This document shows positions 9,153 to 18,129 of a stretch of DNA of 64,000 nt, piece by piece (position 1 is the stretch's first letter; every line of letters starts with the position of its first letter). Where the stretch lies: assembly GCA_045627885.1 (NCBI GenBank), contig JAZQOM010000066.1, forward strand, positions 8,716 to 72,715, in the 5' to 3' direction. Both the position numbers and the translations under genes were made by a program. Under the pieces are notes generated by a model. The model saw only the letters and a program-made list of their open reading frames with translations, searched no databases and was not told the origin of the DNA. This DNA is from CALCTE01 sp045627885 (lineage in GTDB: Bacteria; Bacillota; Clostridia; Oscillospirales; CAG-272).

Positions 9153-9965
9153 ATGAAAAAGATTATATATATTGCGGTGGCGCTTCTTCTGTGCGCGTCG
9201 CTCCTTGTCTCCTGCACGGGAACGAAAGTCAATATTACGGACGGCAGTAAAGAAACATCTGCCGATGTGGAAGATGTTCCGGGAGGCGAGAAAAAAGAAG
9301 GCGATAACGGCGAGGGATACGCAAAGCCCGCAACTTTCGCAAGGCTTTATGCCGCGATATCCGATTTGAGGAACGATTTTTACGATACGCTCACCGCGTC
9401 TCTTGCCGAGGTCAGCGACGACACGCAGCTTTTTATCGACATATACAAGGCAATGGCGGGGGAATCAACTTTTGTGTATATCTCCACCTGCGGAACGGGC
9501 GATGAGAAAATACTCAAAAAGGCACTTTCGGTCGGCGAATATATTGACATCGAGATAAGCGCGCCGGAGGACGGAGTATGGCGCATAGACCTTAAGGCAA
9601 AGACGGACAAGGGATACAGAAAAGGCGGCTTCAATGTCATTTACGACAAAGAGGCGGACGGCTTTAAGCTCGACTATTCGGTAGAGGACGGAACCTTCAG
9701 GAAGTTTTACGCAAAGCGCGCGCAAAAGGGCTACATAGCGCAATATCTCGACAATACGGGACTTTATGTAAGATATATCTTAGGCGATGACGGCACAGGC
9801 AAGATGCTTGTCTGCGACAGTACGATGTGGCAAAACGGACTTCCCGACACCGAAGAGAAATTCGACACGACGGACTTTATACAGCTCTTTGAGCTCACGG
9901 GGGACAAGTTCCATTCGATAAGCAACGGAGTAGAGGATACTTATCCCGAGGTCAAGCCCGAATAG
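9153..9965 (+). CDS. Putative lipoprotein of unknown function
   Basis: The 270-residue product starts with a type II signal peptide (MKKIIYIAVALLLCASLLVS) followed by the lipobox Cys, so it should be anchored to the outer face of the membrane. An acidic low-complexity stretch (GGEKKEGDNGEGY) forms a linker at about residues 48-60. The rest looks like a mixed alpha/beta domain with repeated Tyr/Lys/Asp strands and no motif I can name. It is the first gene of a three-gene operon: the next starts 13 bp downstream. Function unknown; an envelope sensor or binding role is only a guess. Confidence 0.85.
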   Translation: MKKIIYIAVALLLCASLLVSCTGTKVNITDGSKETSADVEDVPGGEKKEGDNGEGYAKPATFARLYAAISDLRNDFYDTLTASLAEVSDDTQLFIDIYKAMAGESTFVYISTCGTGDEKILKKALSVGEYIDIEISAPEDGVWRIDLKAKTDKGYRKGGFNVIYDKEADGFKLDYSVEDGTFRKFYAKRAQKGYIAQYLDNTGLYVRYILGDDGTGKMLVCDSTMWQNGLPDTEEKFDTTDFIQLFELTGDKFHSISNGVEDTYPEVKPE

Positions 9966-9978
9966 CGGGGGATTTTAT

Positions 9979-11430
9979 ATGAAAAAGAGATTGTTATGCA
10001 CGGCTCTTGCGGCAGCGCTTGTAATATCGTGCTTTGTAATGTACGGAGTATCGGTATCTGGCAAAAAGGCGCCGCAGAACTATATATGGGTGCTTGAAGC
10101 AAGCGGAAGCAAGGGAACGGTGCTTTCGGGCGGACGAGCCTCTGGCGTTACGGCGGAATACGGCTTCTCCATGCGATATGCAAGCGTTACCGGCGATACG
10201 CTCTGCGACGGCGAGATTCCCACAAGATTTTTCGGCACGGCAAAGCTCACCGCAAACTATGATTTTTCGAGCGTGCCGAAAATAGCGGCGCTTTCAAAGC
10301 AGGCGGACGCCTCTTTGATAAGCTCCGGCTTCAAATCGCATTCGGCGTATCTCACGCAGGCGGAGCTTCCGCAGTTCGAGATTTCCGGAAACGACGGAAT
10401 GATGACATCCGCGCTTGACTTTCACGCGGTGGACACATACTATTACGATTCTCCCGACCTTGTAAAAGCGCTCGGGGGTATGTCGCGCACGGGCGCTTTT
10501 GCCGGACGCACGGTTGACCACGGCTTCGGCAAGGAAAACGCCATGGTCTACATAAGCATAGAGCCCGACGAGCTTGAAATAGGCAACAAAACAGAATTCG
10601 GCGTCAGAAAAGCGCTTGTGCTTGTCACGGTTTTCGGAAGCGAAAGCGCAAAGGACGAGTGCGATATCGAAATAACGGGAACTCTCAAAAGAGTCCCGTA
10701 TTCGCCCGAAAATTTGTACGGCATTATGCTTTCGTCGACCTCTCCGCAGTTCCCGTCGCTCGAGATGAGGCCGGAGGAGGGCAGTGAAGCCGTCGGAATA
10801 GATATCGCGGTATCGAGGATAAAGGCATATCTCTCGGGCGGGCTTTATTGGCCCGAGGCGCTGCCCGCGACGATTCCCGATTTTGACGAAGCGGAAAAGA
10901 TAACATCGTCGGAATTCGACGGCTCGGTATTCAAGATATCGGCGCACTGCACATGGGAGCAGTTCGAAAAATATGTAAAGCGTCTTGAAAATGCAGGCTT
11001 TGCCGCTCACGGAAACGATATTTTCTCGCCTAACTGCTACATACGGTACGAGGCGGAAAAGAAATCCGGCTCAAAGTTTGACATCACGCTGAACATAAGC
11101 CTTGCGGCGAAGTGCACATGGCTTGAGGGCTTTGATGTATTTCCCGATTTCGCGTACGGGTGCATACTCAAAACTCCGTCGGGAGAGGGCACGCCGCTTG
11201 TTGACGATTACGCCTGGATGACGGCGCAGGCATACGGAGCGGATATCGGCTCGTTTGACAAATACGGCTCAATTCTCAGGGAGCAGGGATATAAATACGA
11301 CCTTAATTCTTACATAAAAGTTGCCGAAAACGGATACAGATACCTCTTTACGGCAACGGAATTCAAGGACGAATTCGGCTCGGGGCTCACCTTAAGCTTC
11401 AGCATAAGCAAGGAGGGCACGAATAAATGA
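9979..11430 (+). CDS. Secreted or lipid-anchored protein of unknown function
   Basis: The 483-residue product begins with a signal sequence (MKKRLLCTALAAALVIS) whose VIS-Cys18 could serve as a lipobox, although the residues after it remain hydrophobic, so a plain signal anchor is the alternative. The body is rich in Ser, Gly and acidic residues with no recognised catalytic motif. Two segments look related to each other (around residues 95-120 and 300-340, the latter WEQFEKYVKRLENAGF), hinting at an internal duplication. Its stop overlaps the start of the next gene by ATGA, so translation is likely coupled. Unknown family to me. Confidence 0.82.
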   Translation: MKKRLLCTALAAALVISCFVMYGVSVSGKKAPQNYIWVLEASGSKGTVLSGGRASGVTAEYGFSMRYASVTGDTLCDGEIPTRFFGTAKLTANYDFSSVPKIAALSKQADASLISSGFKSHSAYLTQAELPQFEISGNDGMMTSALDFHAVDTYYYDSPDLVKALGGMSRTGAFAGRTVDHGFGKENAMVYISIEPDELEIGNKTEFGVRKALVLVTVFGSESAKDECDIEITGTLKRVPYSPENLYGIMLSSTSPQFPSLEMRPEEGSEAVGIDIAVSRIKAYLSGGLYWPEALPATIPDFDEAEKITSSEFDGSVFKISAHCTWEQFEKYVKRLENAGFAAHGNDIFSPNCYIRYEAEKKSGSKFDITLNISLAAKCTWLEGFDVFPDFAYGCILKTPSGEGTPLVDDYAWMTAQAYGADIGSFDKYGSILREQGYKYDLNSYIKVAENGYRYLFTATEFKDEFGSGLTLSFSISKEGTNK

Positions 11431-11888
11431 GGAAGATTATATTTGCCGTTTTGACGGCGATAATTCTCGCTTCGACGATTTCTGTATTTGCGGAGGGCTT
11501 TGTTCCGGAGGGCTGGAGCGACAAAGATGTTGCAAATTTCAACAGGCACTACGGCTCTGATATAGGCAAATTTTTCGGCGTAAGCGATACTGCGGGCTAT
11601 ACAAAGGAGCAGGTTATCGAATATTTCAATTCCCGTCCGGGAATTATTGCGCCGGGCTATGCCGTGGACGAAAACGGAATGCTCGTCGAGGAATCAAGCA
11701 TAAAAAAGGACGAGCCGACGATTCCCGAACCCGGGGACGACGCAAAGGAAGCATTTAAGTACACGGAGACCGACAAGGTCGAAAAATCGGAAGAAAAGCC
11801 GTTTCCGATTGTACTTGCCGTATTACTCACGGCGGTTTTGGCGGCATCTGTCGCCGTGCTTGTCACAACAAGGAAAAAAGGCAGGTAA
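11427..11888 (+). CDS. Single-pass surface protein with signal peptide and C-terminal anchor
   Basis: A 153-residue protein with a cleavable-type signal peptide (MRKIIFAVLTAIILASTISVFA), a short extracellular domain of about 70 residues (GWSDKDVANFNRHYGSDIGK onward), an acidic Pro/Glu linker, one transmembrane helix (IVLAVLLTAVLAASVAVLV) and a basic tail RKKGR. This gives a type I topology with the domain outside. The ATGA overlap with the preceding gene and an upstream GGAGG inside it support coupled translation. It probably acts with the two upstream envelope proteins; function unknown. Confidence 0.82.
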   Translation: MRKIIFAVLTAIILASTISVFAEGFVPEGWSDKDVANFNRHYGSDIGKFFGVSDTAGYTKEQVIEYFNSRPGIIAPGYAVDENGMLVEESSIKKDEPTIPEPGDDAKEAFKYTETDKVEKSEEKPFPIVLAVLLTAVLAASVAVLVTTRKKGR

Positions 11889-11936
11889 ACTGCTTAAAAT
11901 ATTCGCGCAAAACAGAAAGGAAGGCAAATTCACATC

Positions 11937-13823
11937 ATGGCAGAACAAACAAAAAAGGGAAGTATTTCCGTCGAAACAGAGCACATCTTCCCGATAATCA
12001 AGAAATGGCTTTATTCGGAAAAGGACATCTTTTTAAGAGAGATAGTATCAAATGCCTGCGACGCCTGCACAAAGCTCAAAAGGCTTTATTCCATGGGCGA
12101 GGCGAAGGATATTGATATTGACGGCTTTCGCATCGATGTAAAGCTTGACCGCGACGCCGGAACAATCAGCGTCACCGATAACGGAATCGGTATGAGCGCG
12201 GACGAGGTGGAAAGATACATCAATCAGATAGCGCTTTCCGGCGCTCTCGAATTTATCGAAAAATACGATGAGGGCGGAAGCGGCGACGGCATAATCGGAC
12301 ACTTCGGACTCGGCTTTTATTCCGCATTTATGGTATCCGACAAGGTGGAAATGCTCACTAAGTCTTATACGGACGCTCCCGCGGTAAGCTGGGAATGCGC
12401 AAACGAGGGCAATTTCGAGATGACGGACGGGGACGCCGATGCTCCGAGAGGCACTACCGTCACCATGTATATAAGCGATGAGGAAAAGGAATATCTCGAC
12501 GCGTACAAGCTCCGCGAGATACTCAAAAAATACTGCTCATTTATGCCTGTTCCGATTTACTTTGACGACGGCGAAAAATGCGAGCACGAGCACGAGCACG
12601 AGGACGGAGAGCACTGCGAATGCGAGCACGAGCACGGCGAGGAAAAGATAAACGACACAAATCCTTTGTGGATGAAGAATCCCTCCGAATGCACGGACGA
12701 GGAATACGGCGAATTTTACAAAAAGCTGTTCAACGACTACAAGGAGCCGCTTTTCTACATAAGGCTGAACGCGGATTATCCGCTCAATTTCAAGGGAATA
12801 CTTTACTTCCCGAAGTACACAAACGAATACGAGAATCTTGAGGGGCAGGTAAGGCTCTACTACAACCAGGTATTCGTTGCCGACAACATCAAGGAAGTAA
12901 TTCCAGACTATATGATTATGCTGAAAGGCGTTCTCGACTGTCCCGAGCTTCCGCTGAATGTATCGCGCAGCTATTTGCAGAACGACGCCTACACGCAGAA
13001 GATAGCAAAGCACATCTCCAAAAAGGTGGCGGACAAGCTTTCGGGAATGTTCGGAACCGAGAGGGAAAACTACGAAAAGATTTGGCACGACATCAAGCCG
13101 TTTATTCTCTACGGTTCAATGCGTGACGAAAAATTTTACGAGAGAATGAAGAATTCCGTCCTGTTCAAGACCTGCGACGGAGCTCATTTGACGCTTGCCG
13201 AATACGCCGAAAAAGCAAAGGACAAATACGACGGCAAGGTGTTCTACGCGACAGACCGCACGGCGCAGTCGCAGTATATTTCGATGCTTTCAAAGCAGGG
13301 AGTAACCGTTCTCGAATTCGACACGATTATCGAGACGCAGTATGCGGAGCTCTGCGAGCAGAAGGACGCGGGCGTTAAATTCCTGCGTGTTGACGCCGAG
13401 CTTCCCGACCTTATGAAAGCGGAAGAGACCGACGGAGAAAAGCCCGACGAAGAAAAGCTCAAGACGCTTTTTGCGGGCATTCTCAGAAATGACGCGCAGA
13501 TAAGCTTTGCTCCGCTCAAGGACAAAGGACTGCCGGTGATACTCACGGTATCGGAGCAAATGCGCCGTATGAACGATATGATGAAGGTTTACAGAAGCTT
13601 CGGCAAGGATTCGGGAACGCCCGACTTCCCCGAAAGCGAAGCGCTTATCGTCAACAGCTCAAGCGCGCTTATCGCGGCTCTTGCAAAAGCCGATGACGAA
13701 AAGGCGCTTCCCGTAGCAAAACAGCTTGTCGCTCTTGCGAGAATGTCGCGCCGTCCGCTTTCCGCGGATGAAGCGGCGGAATTCACAAATAGCTGCTACG
13801 AAATGTTTGCAAAATTGCTGTAA
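11937..13823 (+). CDS. htpG: Hsp90-family chaperone with unusual His/Glu/Cys-rich linker
   Basis: HtpG is an ATP-dependent cytosolic chaperone dimer. The 628 residues show the GHKL ATPase N-domain (SNACDACTKL, VTDNGIGMS, IGHFGLGFYSAFMV), the middle domain (NPLWMKNPSECTDEEY, NVSRSYLQND) and a C-terminal dimerisation domain. Between N- and middle domains, about residues 211-236, lies a linker made almost only of His, Glu, Cys, Asp and Gly (CEHEHEHEDGEHCECEHEHG). Bacterial HtpG normally has a short charged linker here; this one looks able to bind metal, which is inference. AAAGGAAGG precedes the ATG at 11937. Confidence 0.96.
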   Translation: MAEQTKKGSISVETEHIFPIIKKWLYSEKDIFLREIVSNACDACTKLKRLYSMGEAKDIDIDGFRIDVKLDRDAGTISVTDNGIGMSADEVERYINQIALSGALEFIEKYDEGGSGDGIIGHFGLGFYSAFMVSDKVEMLTKSYTDAPAVSWECANEGNFEMTDGDADAPRGTTVTMYISDEEKEYLDAYKLREILKKYCSFMPVPIYFDDGEKCEHEHEHEDGEHCECEHEHGEEKINDTNPLWMKNPSECTDEEYGEFYKKLFNDYKEPLFYIRLNADYPLNFKGILYFPKYTNEYENLEGQVRLYYNQVFVADNIKEVIPDYMIMLKGVLDCPELPLNVSRSYLQNDAYTQKIAKHISKKVADKLSGMFGTERENYEKIWHDIKPFILYGSMRDEKFYERMKNSVLFKTCDGAHLTLAEYAEKAKDKYDGKVFYATDRTAQSQYISMLSKQGVTVLEFDTIIETQYAELCEQKDAGVKFLRVDAELPDLMKAEETDGEKPDEEKLKTLFAGILRNDAQISFAPLKDKGLPVILTVSEQMRRMNDMMKVYRSFGKDSGTPDFPESEALIVNSSSALIAALAKADDEKALPVAKQLVALARMSRRPLSADEAAEFTNSCYEMFAKLL

Positions 13824-13828
13824 GGATT

Positions 13829-13858
13829 CAGGCAGGGACTTTTGCCCCTGCCTGTTTT
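13829..13858 (+). terminator. Hairpin between htpG and addB
   Basis: A 9-bp GC-rich stem (13829-13837 with 13846-13854) followed by only TTTT. It may act as a weak terminator or attenuator between the two genes, since the addB ribosome binding site follows at once. Confidence 0.55.
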
Positions 13859-13874
13859 GAAAGGAGATACTTTT

Positions 13875-16800
13875 ATGCTCCGTCTTGTGTATTCAAAGGA
13901 TGAAGCCGCCCGCACAAAGCGTATCGACGGCATAATAACAGAGCTTTGCGCAGAAGAAAAGCGCTGTTTTCTCATTGTGCCCGAAACGGCGGTGCTTGCC
14001 GCGGAAAAAAGGCTTTTCCCGGCGCTTGACGCAAAGGTCAACCTGTTTTTTGAGGTGTTGAGTTTCCGAAGACTGCCCGACCGTCTTCACAGAGAAGCGG
14101 GCGGAATGACAAACGACACGGTGAGCGAGGGCGGCAGAGCGATTTTAACCTCTCTTGCGCTTTCCGAAGTCGGCGCAGAATTAAAAAGATACGACAGAAT
14201 TTATCAAAGTGAGAGCTTTGTTCTCAAAATGTCGGAATGTATCGCAAATCTCAAGTCGATGTCGATTGGAGCAGATGAGCTTGTTGAGGCAGCGGAAAAA
14301 GTGAGCGACGGCGGACTTTCCAAAAAGCTTCACGATATTTCGAGGGTATATTCCGCGTACGAGGCGCTTTTGGGAAAGAATCTCGACGACGACTCAAACA
14401 GAATGAGCTATGTGGCGGAAAAGCTCGGAGAATATCCGTTTTTTAACGGCTCTGTCGTTGTGATAGACGGCTTTGTCGGCTATACTCCCAAAGAATATGC
14501 GATAATCGGAAGGGCGCTTGCACAGGCGGACGATGTTTACATCACAATCCCATGCGATATAAAATCAGACGGCGATATATACAAAAAGCCGCTGAAAGCG
14601 GCAGAAGCGCTTAAGCGGGAAGCAGGCAAAAAATCCGTTATCGTGGCTACACCGGAGCAACTTGAGGAAATACCGTGCGCTTTTTCAAGTCTTGCAAGAG
14701 TAAAAGCCGGGCTTTGGAGCGGCGGCAAGGACGAAGCAAAATCTCCCGACGGAAGCGTGAGACTCATCGGATGCGACACCGAGGCGGGAGAAGCCGAGGC
14801 GGCGGCGATGCTTGTGCTCGGGCTTTGCGCCGAAAACGGATACGAGATGCGCGATATCGCCCTCTGCGTGGCAGATGCCGCATCCTACGGCGGAATAGCG
14901 GATTCCGTATTCAAGCGTCACGAAATTCCATTGTATATGTCGGTAAAATCAGATTTCGCGTCAACGCCGTTTTACAGATTCATTATGTCGAGTCTTTCCG
15001 CGGTGCAGAACGGATTTTTGTGCGACGATATGATTGCACTGCTCAAAACTTCGCTTACCGATGTACCCGAAGAATGCGCGGACGAGCTTTGCTGTTATGC
15101 AAAAACATGGAACTTTTCGGGCAAGGCGTGGTCACCGGAGCTCGAATTTAAGCATAACCCCGACGGATTTTCGACAAATAAGCTTTCAAAGAGGGGAGAA
15201 ACGATATTAAAAAGGGCAAATCACGCAAAGCCGCTTTTGATGAATCCGCTCATATCTCTCAAAGAAAATCTTGCATCCGCTCGTAACGCCCGCGATTTCG
15301 CAAAGGCGCTGTTTTCGTATGCGGAGGAGCTCGGCATCGAGAAAAAAGAGGAAAAGAACGCGGAATTCCTCGAAAACTGCGGCGAATACTATCTTGCAAG
15401 CTGCAAAAAACAGCTCTGGGGGCAGTTCTGCGGAGCGCTTGACTGCCTTGTGAATTTGTGCTCCGACAAAGAGCTTGATATGAATACATTTGTATTCTTG
15501 CTCAATCTTGAGCTTAAAAGCCTGCGCCTTGCGGCGATTCCCGGCTCCGTTGACGAGGTACAGATGATACCGGCGTCAAGCATATCCGGAAGCAGTCCGA
15601 AAGCGCTTATCGTGCTCGGGGCAAACGAGGGAGTGTTCCCAGAGGTTCCCGAGGAAGACCCGTTTTTCACAAAAGAAGAGCTTTCTTTGCTTGACACGCT
15701 CGGCATTGACAGGGGAACGGATGCCTTTGACTACGGTTGCGAGCCCTTGCGGAGCTTTCAGAGCGCCGTATCGCTTCCGAGTGAGAAGCTGTTTGTACTC
15801 CGCTTGTCGTCAAAACAGCCGTCCATCGGCTTTACGAGAATAAAGTCAGTCACCGGAGAAGAGGAAGAGGACGCTTCAAAGCTCCCCGCATACGGCATAA
15901 ACGCCGTTTGCGATGCCTACGCATATACCAAAAACGCACAGCTCGGCAAAAAGCTCAAGGAAAAGTTGCCCGAAAGGATATACGATTCTTTCGGCAAAAA
16001 GCTCGACGCACAAGATGCGAAAATATCCGAAAAAACCGTTGACGGCATCATCAAGGACAAGTATTTGCTCAGCCCGTCGGCACAGGAGGAGTTTCGCCAA
16101 TGTATGCTTCGCGGATGGGGCGGCAGAGTGCTGAAGCTCCGCGAAGAAAAATCCGCGCTTAAGCTCGAGGCAAACGACAGCGGCACATTCTATCACCGCG
16201 TATTCGAACAGTTTATAACGGAAATGATAAATTCCGGAAAGCCCGCATCTTCGATAACTCCGGATATCATACGCGAAAAGCTGAAGAAATACACCGATGA
16301 ATATGTAAACGAAGTTCTCGGCGGCTTTGAGGGCAAGAGTGCGAGATTTATATATCTTTTCAATCGACTGCAGAGCACGCTCGAGATGTTTTTGCGCCAC
16401 ATCGTCGACGATTACAGTCAGAGCAAATTCGTTCCGTGGAAAACGGAATGCAAAATAGGCGACAAGGACGGCGAGATAAAGGGACTTACCGTCACCGTCG
16501 GAGACAAAAAAGAAATAATGATAACCGGCTCTGCCGACAGAGTGGATATTTACAGAAAAAACGGCAAGGCTTATGTCAGAATCGGCGACTATAAGTCGGG
16601 CGGCAAGAAATTAAGCAAAAAAGATATCGAAAACGGATACAGCCACCAGATGCTTGCGTATCTGTTCTCTCTGTGTAAAAACGCAAAGGACGAAGAGGGC
16701 TGCGAGCTTGCCTTCGGCGGAGTAATATATTATTCCGTAAGGCGCCCCAAGCTCGACAAAGAGGCATTCGGCATTGACGCTCAGGCGGAGCTTGACGAAG

Positions 16801-17108
16801 ACAGCATCAAAAACGGCTTTGAAACAAACGGACTTCTGATATCCGATATTGATGTTATCGAGGCTATGGAAAGCGAGCTCGACGGCAGATTTACACCGTA
16901 CAAAAAAAGAAGTACCGTCAAGCCCGTCGCGGACGCAAGCGAATTCGAGCGGCTCGAAAGCATCGTTTGCGACTATATGAAAAAGCTCGCAAACGAGCTC
17001 TTCTCCGGCAATATTTCGGCAAAGCCGGACGAGGGCAGCAAGGATGCCTGCAAATACTGCAAGCTCGAAATGTTGTGCAGATGCAAAAAAGCTGTTGACG
17101 AATATTAA
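13875..17108 (+). CDS. addB: AddB-like subunit of an ATP-dependent exonuclease/helicase
   Basis: AddB, partner of AddA, processes double-strand DNA ends for recombination. The 1077-residue protein has a C-terminal RecB-like nuclease domain with the Asp-x-Lys core (IGDYKSGGKK) preceded by TGSADRVDIY, and an iron-sulfur staple made by a Cys in EEFRQCMLRGWG and the late C-x2-C-x5-C (CKYCKLEMLC). The start at 13875 is set by AAAGGAG 8 bp upstream; the frame is open 11 codons earlier. The N-terminal P-loop usually seen as GRAGSGKT is replaced by YSKDEAARTKRI, so Walker A seems lost. addA is not adjacent: the next gene is folT. Assignment is good, functional state of the ATP site uncertain. Confidence 0.88.
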   Translation: MLRLVYSKDEAARTKRIDGIITELCAEEKRCFLIVPETAVLAAEKRLFPALDAKVNLFFEVLSFRRLPDRLHREAGGMTNDTVSEGGRAILTSLALSEVGAELKRYDRIYQSESFVLKMSECIANLKSMSIGADELVEAAEKVSDGGLSKKLHDISRVYSAYEALLGKNLDDDSNRMSYVAEKLGEYPFFNGSVVVIDGFVGYTPKEYAIIGRALAQADDVYITIPCDIKSDGDIYKKPLKAAEALKREAGKKSVIVATPEQLEEIPCAFSSLARVKAGLWSGGKDEAKSPDGSVRLIGCDTEAGEAEAAAMLVLGLCAENGYEMRDIALCVADAASYGGIADSVFKRHEIPLYMSVKSDFASTPFYRFIMSSLSAVQNGFLCDDMIALLKTSLTDVPEECADELCCYAKTWNFSGKAWSPELEFKHNPDGFSTNKLSKRGETILKRANHAKPLLMNPLISLKENLASARNARDFAKALFSYAEELGIEKKEEKNAEFLENCGEYYLASCKKQLWGQFCGALDCLVNLCSDKELDMNTFVFLLNLELKSLRLAAIPGSVDEVQMIPASSISGSSPKALIVLGANEGVFPEVPEEDPFFTKEELSLLDTLGIDRGTDAFDYGCEPLRSFQSAVSLPSEKLFVLRLSSKQPSIGFTRIKSVTGEEEEDASKLPAYGINAVCDAYAYTKNAQLGKKLKEKLPERIYDSFGKKLDAQDAKISEKTVDGIIKDKYLLSPSAQEEFRQCMLRGWGGRVLKLREEKSALKLEANDSGTFYHRVFEQFITEMINSGKPASSITPDIIREKLKKYTDEYVNEVLGGFEGKSARFIYLFNRLQSTLEMFLRHIVDDYSQSKFVPWKTECKIGDKDGEIKGLTVTVGDKKEIMITGSADRVDIYRKNGKAYVRIGDYKSGGKKLSKKDIENGYSHQMLAYLFSLCKNAKDEEGCELAFGGVIYYSVRRPKLDKEAFGIDAQAELDEDSIKNGFETNGLLISDIDVIEAMESELDGRFTPYKKRSTVKPVADASEFERLESIVCDYMKKLANELFSGNISAKPDEGSKDACKYCKLEMLCRCKKAVDEY

Positions 17109-17123
17109 ATCAGGTGATATAAT
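17095..17123 (+). promoter_or_regulatory. Promoter for the THF riboswitch-folT transcript, inside the addB 3' end
   Basis: TTGACG (17095-17100), 17 bp, TATAAT (17118-17123). The predicted start near 17130 is just before the aptamer, so folT is transcribed independently of addB. Confidence 0.8.
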
Positions 17124-17134
17124 CGCGTTGTCAT

Positions 17135-17240
17135 TACAGAGTAGGTCGGTACGCGTCACAGTGCCGCAGGGACGGGGAGTTGTCCTGCGGACGAATGAGG
17201 AATTGAATTCCTCTGCGATGTACCTTCCGCATCCCGCCGG
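17135..17240 (+). ncRNA. Tetrahydrofolate riboswitch aptamer (THF-I type)
   Basis: The conserved THF-I elements occur in order: GAGTAG (17139-17144), CGCGT (17152-17156), AGTG (17160-17163), a perfect 7-bp P3 stem (17164-17170 with 17184-17190), the ACGAA segment (17191-17195), a local hairpin (17197-17213) and GCATCC (17229-17234). The GGTAC/GTACC pair (17148-17152 with 17220-17224) closes P2. The downstream gene is a folate-type ECF transporter, the usual target of this class. The outermost P1 helix is not clear to me. Ligand assignment rests on established knowledge of THF-I riboswitches. Confidence 0.85.
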
Positions 17241-17282
17241 AAGACGATGCGATAATACGGAGCTTATACCCGTATAAACTAC

Positions 17283-17320
17283 ATCCTCCTTTCAAAAGGA
17301 TTCTGTTTTGAAAGGAGGAT
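17283..17320 (+). promoter_or_regulatory. RBS-sequestering hairpin (riboswitch expression platform)
   Basis: A perfect 15-bp stem pairs 17283-17297 with 17306-17320 around an 8-nt loop. The right arm contains the folT Shine-Dalgarno AAAGGAGG, 9 nt before the ATG, so the folded form should block translation. The following ATTTTT overlaps the start and could also allow termination. Control by folate through this hairpin is inferred. Confidence 0.8.
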
Positions 17321-17326
17321 ATTTTT

Positions 17327-18043
17327 ATGAAAAGAACAAATCAGCTGTTCAAAAGCCCGTTTGCAAAGAGCTATTTTTCTTTGAGCGTAAAGGAGCTTTA
17401 CGATATTCGCTCCGTATGCCTTGCGGCGGTGCTCTGTGCATTCGCGATAGTGCTTAAGCTGTTTGATTTACAGCTTTCCGAGATAATGAAAGTGTCCTTG
17501 AGCTTCGTCCCGATAGCGCTTTGCTCTTCGCTGACGGGGCCCGCTATGGCGATACCTTGCGGAATAGTCGTCGATGTCATCGGCTACGCCGTGCATCCCA
17601 CGGGGCCGTATTTTCCGGGATATACGCTTTCCGCGATACTGACTGCGCTCATTTTTGCTTTGTTTTTGTACCGCGCGAATATCGGCTTTGCGAGAATCGC
17701 CCTGTCAAAGCTATCTGTAAATGTATTGGTAAATGTGCTCATCGGTTCTTTGTGGAGAATATCTATCCAGGGAAATTTTTATACATACTATGTAATAGTT
17801 GCCTCGGTAAAGAATGCGTTTCTGTTTCCCGTAGAGGTGTTGATTCTTTGCTTTATATTCTCGGCTCTTTCGCGCCCGATGAAGGCTTTCGGAGCCGGCA
17901 GTGCGTACAACGGAAAAATAGAAGCAAAGCATATTGTGATTCTTGTAGCGGCGGCGGTGTTAAGTGCCGCGTCCGTAATACTGTTTACGCTTTACTACAA
18001 CGACATACTTGAGTATGTTAAGGGAGTTATCTCTCACCCGTGA
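17327..18043 (+). CDS. folT: Folate-specific ECF transporter S component
   Basis: Substrate-binding membrane subunit of an energy-coupling-factor transporter; it needs the shared EcfA/A'/T module, not in this window. The 238 residues form about six hydrophobic segments, and the loop HPTGPYFPGYTLSA matches the FolT-type signature (GPxGAFFPGFTLSA-like). The upstream THF-I riboswitch independently supports folate as cargo. Expression is probably switched off by reduced folates through the hairpin covering its ribosome binding site. It is followed by a palindromic 3' region and a convergent gene. Confidence 0.9.
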   Translation: MKRTNQLFKSPFAKSYFSLSVKELYDIRSVCLAAVLCAFAIVLKLFDLQLSEIMKVSLSFVPIALCSSLTGPAMAIPCGIVVDVIGYAVHPTGPYFPGYTLSAILTALIFALFLYRANIGFARIALSKLSVNVLVNVLIGSLWRISIQGNFYTYYVIVASVKNAFLFPVEVLILCFIFSALSRPMKAFGAGSAYNGKIEAKHIVILVAAAVLSAASVILFTLYYNDILEYVKGVISHP

Positions 18044-18115
18044 GCCGCATGACAATTTGTGCAATACTTTGTCGCGTGCGTCGCGCTTCGCGTCTTGCAG
18101 TGTTCTAATGCGGCT
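18043..18115. terminator. Long-stem palindromic element, possible bidirectional terminator
   Basis: AGCCGCAT (18043-18050), overlapping the folT stop, pairs with ATGCGGCT (18108-18115), enclosing a GC-rich inner hairpin around CGCGTGCGTCGCGCTTCGCG. It lies between convergent genes. Similar in layout to the element at 3266-3421. Confidence 0.45.
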
Positions 18116-18129
18116 TTATTCACCGCAAA

